NCBI GenBank assembly: GCA_031277685.1
Contig: JAITLV010000319.1
Span: 1 to 39,210 of the forward strand
DNA length: 39,210 nt
From: Sphingobacterium sp.
GTDB lineage: Bacteria > Bacteroidota > Bacteroidia > Sphingobacteriales > Sphingobacteriaceae
Direction: 5' to 3'
Below the pieces are notes generated by a model, which worked only from the letters and a program-made list of their open reading frames with translations, was not told the DNA's origin and made no database searches. This document shows, piece after piece, positions 9,004 to 16,524 of this stretch (position 1 is its first letter; the number at the start of each line of letters is the position of its first letter). The position numbers were made by a program, and so were the translations under genes.

Positions 9004-9869
9004 AGATATGCGATAATTAAAACTGAAATAATGGAAAGAAAGATGCCCAGGTAATTCAACCAGGATAGTCTTTCTTTAAAAAATAACACACCAACCAGAG
9101 CGCCCAGAGAAATAACTCCAATATTCATTCCAGTGAATACAATGGAAGGGTTTTCGGGCAGTGCCCGATGCGCTTTCATGTAAAATAATATATTGCAAAA
9201 ATTGAAAGCGCCCAAAATCAGGCCATACACCACCGCCTTGAATGAAAAGATCTGCTTTTCAACCAGGAGAAAATAGCCCAGTAGTCCAAATGCTAGCAGC
9301 ATGGCCATCACAAATATAATAAACATCGAGCTGACATAGGGAATCGCGACATGCAATGCGACTTGTTTAAAGAGAATGTCGATAATTCCCATCCCGATAA
9401 AAACAAGCAGCGGGTATAGATTTTTATAACGTATATCGGACAGGTTAACCGTTGAAACTGATTTACCCCAGCCGATCGAGCATACAATAGCCAATAGACC
9501 TATGCCTATACCCAGCAATTTATTTCCTTGTACCTTTTCGTTAAATAAAAAAAACGATGCAAGTAATGGTATAAACAAAGACAGCCGCTGCGCGACTTCT
9601 GTTTTTACCAGGCCACTATAACGAATGGATAATGCGATAAATACAAACATGCCCGGCAACAATATAGCTAAAGTCACATAGAGTGGAATCGGTAAGTTTT
9701 CCCAGCTTGTTTCTTTTATTTCGGGTTTTAGCATAAAATACGTCAAAACAACTGCCATGGGATAATTCCACACGATCACTTGTTTTGTTTCGACACCATA
9801 CTGCCTTGCCAATTTTAGCAACACGGCCACAGTGACGCTGCAGATAACACTGATTAGGACAAAAAACAT
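9000..9869 (-). CDS. EamA/DMT-superfamily membrane transporter
   Basis: A 289-residue integral membrane protein with about ten hydrophobic helices in two similar halves, the layout of EamA (drug/metabolite transporter) exporters. The C-terminal half carries the usual SLGALVGVLFFKERLSWLNYLGIFL segment, where the FKE(R/K)L stretch is typical of the family. The substrate cannot be read from sequence. It lies between the thermonuclease gene (11 bases upstream) and the YigZ-family gene (overlap 4 bases). Confidence 0.83.
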   Translation of the reverse strand: MFFVLISVICSVTVAVLLKLARQYGVETKQVIVWNYPMAVVLTYFMLKPEIKETSWENLPIPLYVTLAILLPGMFVFIALSIRYSGLVKTEVAQRLSLFIPLLASFFLFNEKVQGNKLLGIGIGLLAIVCSIGWGKSVSTVNLSDIRYKNLYPLLVFIGMGIIDILFKQVALHVAIPYVSSMFIIFVMAMLLAFGLLGYFLLVEKQIFSFKAVVYGLILGAFNFCNILFYMKAHRALPENPSIVFTGMNIGVISLGALVGVLFFKERLSWLNYLGIFLSIISVLIIAYL

Positions 9870-9880
9870 TATTTATTAAA

Positions 9881-10366
9881 TTAATTCCAAAGTCCGCGCT
9901 TTGATTCTCGGGCTTTGCGTTCCAATTTTACAAAAAAATCTGCGTACTGAACATTAGGAGCCAAGGTATACGTTACTGCATACCCCTGTTCCACCAAATC
10001 CGCGTTCACAAATTTCTCACCAAGATACACATAAGCCAGAAGTCTTCCATAACGATCCTTCTTACCAACATCAAATACCAATTTTACTTTTTTTCCTGTC
10101 AACGTGGAGCGCAGGTATTCCTTTGCCTCCTGCCCATAGTAACCAACTTCTTTTCTAGCTGTTTTCCTTGTTTCGGGTGCATCAATCCCGATCAAACGCA
10201 CTCGCTCCCCTTTTTTATGTCCATTCTCAATGACAAAGGTATCTCCATCAATTACCCGTTGTACTTTAACATAGCGTTCTTCCCCTTTATAAGAAAAACC
10301 AAAAGACAAGAAACAGATGATCACAGTAGACACCCAAAAATTCAATCGCTTTAGCATATAATTCAT
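9881..10366 (-). CDS. Secreted thermonuclease (staphylococcal nuclease family)
   Basis: A 161-residue protein with an N-terminal hydrophobic signal (about residues 4-26) and one SNase domain, so probably an exported phosphodiesterase that cuts DNA and RNA using calcium. Catalytic-region motifs are visible: VIDGDTF near residue 39, RVRLIGIDAPET near 56 (first catalytic Arg and Asp), and KKDRYGRLLAYVYL near 103 (second catalytic Arg). It is the first gene of a minus-strand operon. The true start may be the Met at residue 4 (10357), because the promoter -7 element lies only about 8 bases upstream of 10366. Confidence 0.87.
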   Translation of the reverse strand: MNYMLKRLNFWVSTVIICFLSFGFSYKGEERYVKVQRVIDGDTFVIENGHKKGERVRLIGIDAPETRKTARKEVGYYGQEAKEYLRSTLTGKKVKLVFDVGKKDRYGRLLAYVYLGEKFVNADLVEQGYAVTYTLAPNVQYADFFVKLERKARESKRGLWN

Positions 10367-10373
10367 ATTGAGG

Positions 10374-10402
10374 CAAAGGTAATAAAATACTTCTTCAGCA
10401 AA
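10374..10402 (-). promoter_or_regulatory. Promoter of the thermonuclease-led operon
   Basis: On the minus strand TTTG (10402-10399) is followed after 17 bases by TACCTTTG (10381-10374), an exact TAnnTTTG match. The spacing is slightly shorter than the usual 19-21. Transcription would begin almost at the start codon. Confidence 0.55.
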
Positions 10403-10695
10403 TAACCAATAAAATAAGTCCTATTTTGAACATAAAAACTTAAAATATTTATAAAAAAAACTTAAAAAAAAACACAAATTTACTACCTGTTTTTATCACA
10501 AAAAACAACTAAAAAAATAGACAAAATACACATATAAAAATACCATATATAATTTTATTACACTGAAAAACAATAGATTATATAAAAATAACAATCCATA
10601 AAGTGAACTAAAAAAAATCAACTATTTAAACCAAAAAAAACAGCAAAAAAAAAGGCAATAAAACACATATTTTATATAAAAAAAATTATTTTTTC
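10382..10695. other. Extremely A-rich gene-free region upstream of the pheA leader
   Basis: About 310 bases with many A runs of five to nine, a strong excess of A over T and very few G residues on the plus strand. No ORF, hairpin or RNA gene is recognisable. It separates the divergent thermonuclease and pheA promoters and may act as bent DNA or an upstream promoter-enhancing element; that role is inferred. Confidence 0.6.
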
Positions 10696-10725
10696 TTTGA
10701 TATTTCAAAAACATTCGTACATTTG
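10696..10725 (+). promoter_or_regulatory. Promoter of the pheA leader and operon
   Basis: TTTG (10696-10699), an 18-base spacer, then TACATTTG (10718-10725), an exact Bacteroidota -7 element. Transcription would start near 10731-10735, about 12-15 bases before the leader-peptide ATG. Confidence 0.75.
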
Positions 10726-10745
10726 AAATGTCAAAACAACAAAGG

Positions 10746-10811
10746 ATGAACAGATCATATACATATTTCTATTTTAACTTCTTTTATTTTAAAAATAAGA
10801 GCCGGGATTAG
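10746..10811 (+). CDS. Phe/Tyr-rich leader peptide of the pheA attenuator
   Basis: A 21-codon open reading frame (ATG 10746, stop TAG 10809-10811). Residues 5-15 read YTYFYFNFFYF: four Tyr and five Phe codons, nine aromatic residues out of eleven. It follows a good promoter and precedes a terminator hairpin and pheA, the layout of classical amino-acid biosynthetic leader peptides. The peptide itself is probably not functional; ribosome stalling on these codons when charged tRNA-Phe or tRNA-Tyr is scarce would be the sensor. The last codons and stop overlap the antiterminator arm (10799-10809). The ATG is preceded directly by AAAGG, with no standard Shine-Dalgarno spacing, as is common in this phylum. 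Confidence 0.85.
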   Translation: MNRSYTYFYFNFFYFKNKSRD

Positions 10812-10854
10812 ATTGTGTATACATTAAAAATATAACAAGAAAGAGTCCCGGTTT
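10799..10854 (+). promoter_or_regulatory. Antiterminator of the pheA attenuator
   Basis: The segment around GCCGGGATT (10801-10809) can pair with 10844-10852 (AGTCCCGGT): a CCGGGA/TCCCGG core extended by G-U and A-U pairs to about 9-11 bp. This would sequester the 5' arm of the terminator. A ribosome resting on the stop codon at 10809 would cover the upstream arm and so favour termination; a ribosome stalled on the Tyr/Phe codons would leave it free. Confidence 0.75.
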
Positions 10855-10879
10855 AGATCACCGGGACTCTTTCTTGTTT
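10834..10879 (+). terminator. Attenuator terminator hairpin upstream of pheA
   Basis: An 18-bp perfect stem (10834-10851 with 10861-10878, core AGTCCCGG/CCGGGACT) with a 9-base loop, its 3' arm ending in TTTCTTGTTT. It lies between the leader peptide and pheA, 24 bases before the pheA start, so it must be conditional for the operon to be expressed. Confidence 0.85.
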
Positions 10880-10902
10880 AAGGGCAAAATAGCAACAAAA
10901 AA

Positions 10903-11727
10903 ATGAGTTTAAAAATTGCGATACAAGGAGCTAAAGCTTCATTTCACGAGGAAGCCGCATTTAAATATTTTGGACGGGAAGTCGAGATTGTCGAATGTGA
11001 TTCATTCAAAAAAACCTGTGAATTGCTTAAACAAAGAAAAGTAGATTATATTGTTATGGCGATCGAAAATTCGATTGCGGGTAGTCTGCTGCCAAACTAT
11101 AATCTGCTTCGGGATTATAAATTTCATATCACAGGGGAAGTTTATCTCAATATTCAACAGAATCTGATGGTATTACCGGGGGTCAAATTGAAAGACATCA
11201 AGCATATTGAATCACATCCGATAGCCATCCGCCAATGTGAGGAATTTCTTTCCGAGCTGGAAGGTGTACGTATCACAGAGGGATCCGATACGGCGGCTAC
11301 TGCAAAAATGATCGCTGAACGGAAACTGACCGATACGGCTGCTATTGCAGGCACTTTAGCTGCTGAAATTTATGGCCTTGAGATTTTAGAGAAAAGAATC
11401 GAAACAAATAAAAAGAATGCAACACGTTTTTTGGTTCTCTCAAATGAAGTGGTTGAACACAAAAATGCGAATAAAGCATCTTTATCATTCCAAACGGGTA
11501 ATTCGGTCGGTTCCTTAGCGACAATTTTACAGTGTTTTGCGGAGCAAAACATCAACCTAAGCAAGATACAATCCATGCCTGTCATCGGAAAACGTAATGA
11601 ATACGACTTTTTTGTGGACGTTGAATGGAAAAAACAATCGGACTATGAAGCCGCAATCCGGAAAGTACTTAAACATAGTATCAATTTCAATATTATGGGC
11701 GAATACATCAAAAACGAGAAACTATAA
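10903..11727 (+). CDS. pheA: Prephenate dehydratase
   Basis: A 274-residue cytosolic enzyme converting prephenate to phenylpyruvate, the committed step to phenylalanine. The catalytic prephenate dehydratase domain occupies about residues 1-185, with the catalytic TRF motif in NATRFLVL near 176-183. A C-terminal ACT domain (about 195-270) carries GSLATIL and the Phe-binding-like loop IQSMP, which points to feedback control by phenylalanine. There is no fused chorismate mutase domain; that activity is encoded in the next gene. It is the first structural gene after the attenuator and is followed after 90 bases by DAHP synthase-chorismate mutase. Confidence 0.95.
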   Translation: MSLKIAIQGAKASFHEEAAFKYFGREVEIVECDSFKKTCELLKQRKVDYIVMAIENSIAGSLLPNYNLLRDYKFHITGEVYLNIQQNLMVLPGVKLKDIKHIESHPIAIRQCEEFLSELEGVRITEGSDTAATAKMIAERKLTDTAAIAGTLAAEIYGLEILEKRIETNKKNATRFLVLSNEVVEHKNANKASLSFQTGNSVGSLATILQCFAEQNINLSKIQSMPVIGKRNEYDFFVDVEWKKQSDYEAAIRKVLKHSINFNIMGEYIKNEKL

Positions 11728-11817
11728 TCAACAATTTAATAATCAAACTTACCTGAATCTGCCGCTAAGACAAATGACTTACTAAACAGATTCAAATACC
11801 TTTAAAAATTTATTCCG

Positions 11818-12930
11818 ATGAAAAATACATTAGAAATCACTCCTTTGAAATCATGGTTGGATACTGGAGACAAACCTTTAATTATCGCAGGCCCTTGTAG
11901 TGCAGAAACAGAAGAACAATTAGTTTCTACAGCTCATTTATTGGCTAACACTGGAAAAGTAAATATTTTACGTGCGGGTATCTGGAAACCACGTACACGT
12001 CCGGGTGAGTTTGAAGGTATTGGTTCCATTGGTTTGGAGTGGTTAAAGCGCGCAAAAGAAGAGACAGGTTTATTAACAGCTACTGAAGTAGCAACTGCAA
12101 AACACGTAGAAGAGGCTTTGGCTGCTGGCGTTGATGTACTTTGGGTAGGTGCACGTTCAACTGCGAATCCATTCACAGTACAAGAAATTGCGGATGCACT
12201 ACAGGGAGTAGATGTACCAGTTTTCGTAAAAAATCCGGTTAACCCAGATCTTTCGTTATGGATCGGCGCTTTAGAACGTATCAATCGTGCCGGCATTAAA
12301 AAATTGGGTGCTATACACAGAGGTTTCTCTTCTTACGAGAAAACAGCTTTCCGTAATGAACCTATGTGGGATCTAGCTATCCAGTTAAAAACGGCTTGCC
12401 CTAATTTACCGATTATCAACGATCCAAGCCACATCTGTGGAAATCGCGAATTATTACCATACATTGCGCAAAAAGCTATGGATATGGATATGCAAGGTTT
12501 AATCATTGAATCACATATTGACCCTTCTGTTGCTTGGACAGATGCCAAACAACAAGTTACACCAGCAGCCCTGGCAGAATTGATCGATCACTTGACACTA
12601 CGTAAAGCGGATTCTGATAACCCTTCATTCGAGGATAAATTAGCAGAATTACGTAGCAACATCGATAAATTGGATGATTTAATTATTCAAAAGATCGGAG
12701 AACGTATGAAAATTGCAGAGAAAATCGGTGAATACAAACGTGATAACAACGTAACTATCTTACAAGTAAACCGTTGGGATGAGATTGTCCAAAAACGCAC
12801 AAAACTTGCTGAAGCCCTTTCTTTGGGAAGTGAGTTTGCGACAAAGTTTCTAGAATTAATTCACAACGAATCAATCCGTAAACAAAATGCGGTCATGAAT
12901 TCTCAAGAACAACCAACAGCAGAAGCATAA
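11818..12930 (+). CDS. DAHP synthase fused to C-terminal chorismate mutase
   Basis: A 370-residue bifunctional enzyme. Residues about 1-260 form a type I-beta-like DAHP synthase (first step of the shikimate pathway), with IIAGPCSAET at 19-28, GIWKPRTRPGEFEG near 55, and NDPSHICGNRE near 201. Residues about 275-365 are an AroQ-class chorismate mutase (chorismate to prephenate), with LRSNIDKLDDLIIQKIGERMKIAEKIGEYK. This order, with the mutase at the C-terminus, is known in Bacteroidota, where the mutase domain also serves as an allosteric sensor for prephenate in the studied Prevotella enzyme. Its stop overlaps the aroA start by one base. Its product prephenate feeds PheA. Confidence 0.94.
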   Translation: MKNTLEITPLKSWLDTGDKPLIIAGPCSAETEEQLVSTAHLLANTGKVNILRAGIWKPRTRPGEFEGIGSIGLEWLKRAKEETGLLTATEVATAKHVEEALAAGVDVLWVGARSTANPFTVQEIADALQGVDVPVFVKNPVNPDLSLWIGALERINRAGIKKLGAIHRGFSSYEKTAFRNEPMWDLAIQLKTACPNLPIINDPSHICGNRELLPYIAQKAMDMDMQGLIIESHIDPSVAWTDAKQQVTPAALAELIDHLTLRKADSDNPSFEDKLAELRSNIDKLDDLIIQKIGERMKIAEKIGEYKRDNNVTILQVNRWDEIVQKRTKLAEALSLGSEFATKFLELIHNESIRKQNAVMNSQEQPTAEA

Positions 12931-14180
12931 TGAATCAACAAGTCATCAAGCTGACGCATCCATCAAAAAAGATTAAAGGCACGGTTCAACTGACGGGATC
13001 AAAATCCGAGAGCAACCGTGCTCTTATTATCCAATCGCTGAGTAAGGGACAGGTTGGTATCACGAATCTTTCCGAAGCTGCTGATACGGTTACATTAAAC
13101 AATGTATTAAAAATCGTATCAAACCCGCAACCAGGCTACAATACGATTGACATTGGCCCTGCTGGCACCGCCATGCGTTTCCTGACAGCCTATTTGAACC
13201 TTGTTCAAGGAAACTTCATACTTACTGGCACCGAGCGCATGCAACAACGACCAATCGGCATATTGGTTGATGCCATGAAGGAGATCGGCGCTGATATTCA
13301 TTATGAAAAAAAGGCAGGTTATCCACCATTAAAAATAGAGGGTGGCTTATTTCAAGGAAAGGACCGTGTACAGATAAAAGGAAATATCAGTAGCCAATAC
13401 ATCTCTGCACTGCTATTAATTGCTCCTGCTTTGAAAAAAGGGCTTACATTGGAAATCGAAGGCGAACTGACTTCTAGACCCTATGTATCCATGACGCTGG
13501 ATATGCTAAAAAGCGTCGGAATACAGCATGAGTGGACGGCAAATGAGATACATATTGGTCCACAAAGCTTTTCAAAAAGCACTATTTATGTGGAACCGGA
13601 TTGGAGTGCAGCCTCATACTGGTACGCTATCGTAGCGTTGGCAGAAGATGGAGCAGCTATCATCCTTCCTGGACTCAAAAAAGACAGCCTACAAGGCGAT
13701 ATTGCGATTGTTGATATTATGACGCATTTTGGCGTACAATCCAGCTTCGAAACCGACGGCTTACATCTTCAAAAAACAGCTATAGATTCTGAAAAAATAG
13801 TATTTGATTTCAAAGAATGTCCAGATCTAGCACAGACTGTTGTTGTGGTCGCTGCCGCTTTAGGTCGCGATGTTTCCTTCACAGGTCTTGAGACATTAAA
13901 AATCAAAGAAACTGACCGAATTGCTGCGCTACAGACAGAAATAGCAAAATTTGGTGCTGAATTGATTGAAGACAACGGAATCTATCATCTAAAAACCGCA
14001 CAGGTATACCAGCCGACTGACGTGACCTTTGATACGTATGAAGATCACCGCATGGCAATGGCATTTGCCCCCCTTGCATTGGTTTTCGATCAAATCAAGA
14101 TTGCAGAGCCACAGGTTGTAGAAAAATCGTATCCTGATTTTTGGAAACATCTACAGTCCCAATATTTTGTAATTGATTAA
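12930..14180 (+). CDS. aroA: EPSP synthase (3-phosphoshikimate 1-carboxyvinyltransferase)
   Basis: A 416-residue cytosolic enzyme joining shikimate-3-phosphate and phosphoenolpyruvate. The substrate-binding GSKSESNRA is at residues 23-31 (Lys25, Arg30), GPAGTAMRFL at 76-85, TSRPYVSMTLDML near 182, KIKETDRIAA near 325, and YEDHRMAMAFAPLAL near 371. The residue equivalent to Pro101 of the E. coli enzyme is Phe84, while the glycine equivalent to Gly96 is retained. It is translationally coupled (1-base overlap) to DAHP synthase-chorismate mutase and ends in a terminator, so aroC is transcribed separately. Confidence 0.94.
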   Translation: MNQQVIKLTHPSKKIKGTVQLTGSKSESNRALIIQSLSKGQVGITNLSEAADTVTLNNVLKIVSNPQPGYNTIDIGPAGTAMRFLTAYLNLVQGNFILTGTERMQQRPIGILVDAMKEIGADIHYEKKAGYPPLKIEGGLFQGKDRVQIKGNISSQYISALLLIAPALKKGLTLEIEGELTSRPYVSMTLDMLKSVGIQHEWTANEIHIGPQSFSKSTIYVEPDWSAASYWYAIVALAEDGAAIILPGLKKDSLQGDIAIVDIMTHFGVQSSFETDGLHLQKTAIDSEKIVFDFKECPDLAQTVVVVAAALGRDVSFTGLETLKIKETDRIAALQTEIAKFGAELIEDNGIYHLKTAQVYQPTDVTFDTYEDHRMAMAFAPLALVFDQIKIAEPQVVEKSYPDFWKHLQSQYFVID

Positions 14181-14184
14181 TATT

Positions 14185-14224
14185 AAAAAACCGGGAGAAT
14201 ACAATGGTGTGCTCCCAGTTTTTT
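14185..14224 (+). terminator. Terminator of the pheA operon after aroA
   Basis: AAAAAACCGGGAG (14185-14197) pairs with CTCCCAGTTTTTT (14212-14224) with one C-A mismatch and a 14-base loop; the T-run completes a rho-independent terminator five bases after the aroA stop. Confidence 0.8.
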
Positions 14225-14348
14225 CAACCTAATATATACACGATTAACGGCTTTAATGGCAGCAAAGAAAGGTCAACTGTAAACGGACTTATACTACATG
14301 ACTTGTACAATCAAAATGTATAAAGCTAGGTTTACGTCGGTATTTTCA

Positions 14349-14379
14349 TTGCATTTAAAGACAAATTTATCTAAGTTTA
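14349..14379 (+). promoter_or_regulatory. Probable aroC promoter
   Basis: TTG (14349-14351), a 20-base spacer and TAAGTTTA (14372-14379), one mismatch from TAnnTTTG, lie 16 bases before the aroC start and downstream of the aroA terminator. Confidence 0.5.
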
Positions 14380-14395
14380 TTGAAATTTAATTTTT

Positions 14396-15502
14396 ATGGC
14401 AGGAAATTCATTTGGCGATTTATTCAGAATCAGCACTTTTGGCGAATCACATGGTAAAGCTATTGGTGTAATTATTGATGGTTGCCCCTCAAATATAACG
14501 ATAGACGAAGAGTTTATACAATCTGAATTAGATAAACGCAAACCGGGACAATCCAGGATTACCACACAACGAAAAGAAAGTGATATTGCCCAGATATTAT
14601 CAGGCGTATTCGAGGGCAAATCGACAGGAACACCGATTGCGATTGTCATACCAAATGAAGATCAACGTTCTAAGGACTATACGCATATCAAAGATATCTT
14701 TAGACCCTCCCATGCAGACTTCACATACCAGATGAAATACGGTATACGTGACTATCGTGGTGGAGGTCGTTCTTCGGCTCGCGAGACAGCTGCACGGGTG
14801 GCTGCAGGTGCAGTTGCAAAGAGCTTTTTACAACAATTCGGCATCGAGATCTTTGCGCATGTATCCGGTGTAGGAAAGATAGAGTCACCCAATTTGGACA
14901 CAAAAGATCTTAAGGCTTTGCTTGAGCTACGTGAATCCAATATTGCCCGTTGTGCGGATCCAGCGACCGCCAATGAGATGGTCGAATTTATTGATTCAGT
15001 CAGAAAAGCGGGTGATACTGTTGGTGGACGTATTTCAGCAGTGATCAGACATGTTCCGGTTGGACTTGGAGAGCCAGTATTTGACAAACTCCATGCAGAC
15101 CTTGCAAAAGCGATGATGAGCATCAATGCCGTACATGGTTTTGAATATGGATCAGGTTTTGCGGGTTCAGAGTTGCGAGGTTCCGAACATAATGATATAT
15201 TTGTAGCAGATGACCATGATTTAAATCAAGTGCATACACATACCAATTTCTCTGGGGGAATACAGGGCGGTATATCCAACGGTATGGATATTACTTTTAA
15301 AGTAGCATTCAAACCTGTTGCCACCATCATGAGAGATCAAGAAACAGTCGACATCCATGGCAATCCTGCCATCGCAAGTGGTAAGGGAAGACATGACCCT
15401 TGTGTTGTTTCAAGAGCGGTAATTATTGTAGAAGCCATGGCGGCACTTGTAATTGCGGATCATCTACTTAAACATCAAAGTTACAAACATGCTGCAAGAT
15501 AA
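14396..15502 (+). CDS. aroC: Chorismate synthase
   Basis: A 368-residue enzyme that makes chorismate from EPSP with a reduced flavin cofactor. Signatures are FGESHGKAIGVIIDGCP near residue 15, the flavin/substrate loop DYRGGGRSSARETAARVAAGA near 120, NDIFVADDHDLNQVHTHTNFSGGIQGGISNG near 265-295, and GRHDPCVVSRAV near 330. The length is normal. The 3' end overlaps the following ROK kinase start by 14 bases. With the pheA operon it completes the late shikimate pathway and the Phe branch. Confidence 0.95.
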   Translation: MAGNSFGDLFRISTFGESHGKAIGVIIDGCPSNITIDEEFIQSELDKRKPGQSRITTQRKESDIAQILSGVFEGKSTGTPIAIVIPNEDQRSKDYTHIKDIFRPSHADFTYQMKYGIRDYRGGGRSSARETAARVAAGAVAKSFLQQFGIEIFAHVSGVGKIESPNLDTKDLKALLELRESNIARCADPATANEMVEFIDSVRKAGDTVGGRISAVIRHVPVGLGEPVFDKLHADLAKAMMSINAVHGFEYGSGFAGSELRGSEHNDIFVADDHDLNQVHTHTNFSGGIQGGISNGMDITFKVAFKPVATIMRDQETVDIHGNPAIASGKGRHDPCVVSRAVIIVEAMAALVIADHLLKHQSYKHAAR

Positions 15503-16343
15503 TTATGTCGTAGGTGTTGATATTGGAGGCACTCATATTTCTGCCTGTATCATTGACACTAAACAATGGAATATACATTTAGAGAACGTGGTCAGAAACC
15601 ACGTTTTTTCTCAAGGAGATGCTAAAACGATTTTACACACTTGGGCTTCCACAATACAGGATATTATTCAGACCTCACCCACTGCTATTCAATTCATTGG
15701 CATTGCGATGCCGGGACCATTTGACTATGAAAACGGAATCTCAAAAATGCTGGGGCAAAGTAAGTACGACAACCTGTATGATAAAGACATTAAAAATCTA
15801 TTGTCTGCTGAATTAGGTTTACCTCCCTCCGCTGTCCACTTTATTAATGATGCGGCGGCTTTCCTACAGGGGGAAATATTTGTACAGAATCTCCAGGATA
15901 ATGCAAGAATACTCGGCATCACGTTAGGAACCGGATTAGGGTCTGCAGTATGGAACCAAGGCGAAAAAGCTTTTGATGCGGATCTTTGGTGCACACCTTA
16001 TGAAGATAGTATATTTGAAGAATATCTTGTTACAAGATGGTTTGTCAAACGATTCAAAGAGATTTCGGGCAAAGATGTCACAGGATTAAAAGAAATTCTG
16101 GACAATCATAGAGAAACAACTGCTTTCGAAACAATCAAAAATGAATATGCGAAGCATCTATTTGATTTTATGCAGTTTTTTGAAGACAAATACCAGACGA
16201 ATATTTTTATTGTTGGTGGAAACATTGCGAAAGCCCTTCCAATCCTTATTGCAGATCGGGAAGAATTCAACAAATTTTCCATTCATACGGCCATACTGGG
16301 CGAAAAGGCAGCTATGATCGGTGCAGCAAGTATTTTCAGTTAG
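15489..16343 (+). CDS. ROK-family sugar kinase (glucokinase-like)
   Basis: A 284-residue protein with the N-terminal ATPase phosphate-1 motif GVDIGGTHISA (about residues 8-18), a GIAMPGPFDYENG segment near 75, NDAAAF near 115 (candidate catalytic Asp) and GITLGTGLGSAV near 145. This is the ROK fold, probably phosphorylating a hexose. The usual ROK zinc-binding cysteine cluster after the GTG loop is absent; that region reads DADLWCTPYEDSIFEEYL. The ATG at 15489 is preferred to the TTG at 15453 because the conserved fold starts right after it; it overlaps aroC by 14 bases, suggesting coupling. The substrate is uncertain. Confidence 0.8.
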   Translation: MLQDNYVVGVDIGGTHISACIIDTKQWNIHLENVVRNHVFSQGDAKTILHTWASTIQDIIQTSPTAIQFIGIAMPGPFDYENGISKMLGQSKYDNLYDKDIKNLLSAELGLPPSAVHFINDAAAFLQGEIFVQNLQDNARILGITLGTGLGSAVWNQGEKAFDADLWCTPYEDSIFEEYLVTRWFVKRFKEISGKDVTGLKEILDNHRETTAFETIKNEYAKHLFDFMQFFEDKYQTNIFIVGGNIAKALPILIADREEFNKFSIHTAILGEKAAMIGAASIFS

Positions 16344-16458
16344 GAGGCCGGCGTTAAAAACTGAAAAGAAGCTCTCCAAAATTGGACGGCCTCTGAAAAT
16401 TGGATATCTAAAAAGAGAGAACCTATCTGATCTTTTTAAAGCCCAGCCTTAAGAAAAA

Positions 16459-16502
16459 ATGCTATTCAAAGCGTTTCCCATAAGAAGCGCTTTGAATAGC
16501 AT
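16459..16502 (-). terminator. Terminator of the E1 dehydrogenase gene
   Basis: ATGCTATTCAAAGCG (16459-16473) and its reverse complement (16488-16502) form a 15-bp stem with a 14-base loop; on the minus strand it is followed by TTTTTTCTT. It is placed correctly for the gene ending at 16535. Confidence 0.8.
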
Positions 16503-16524
16503 AGTTAAAATAACAAATCCAAAG

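Noticed and set aside
15453..15488. TTG start giving the ROK kinase 12 extra residues.
   Set aside because: The ATG at 15489 directly precedes the conserved ATPase fold; the extra residues are encoded inside aroC.
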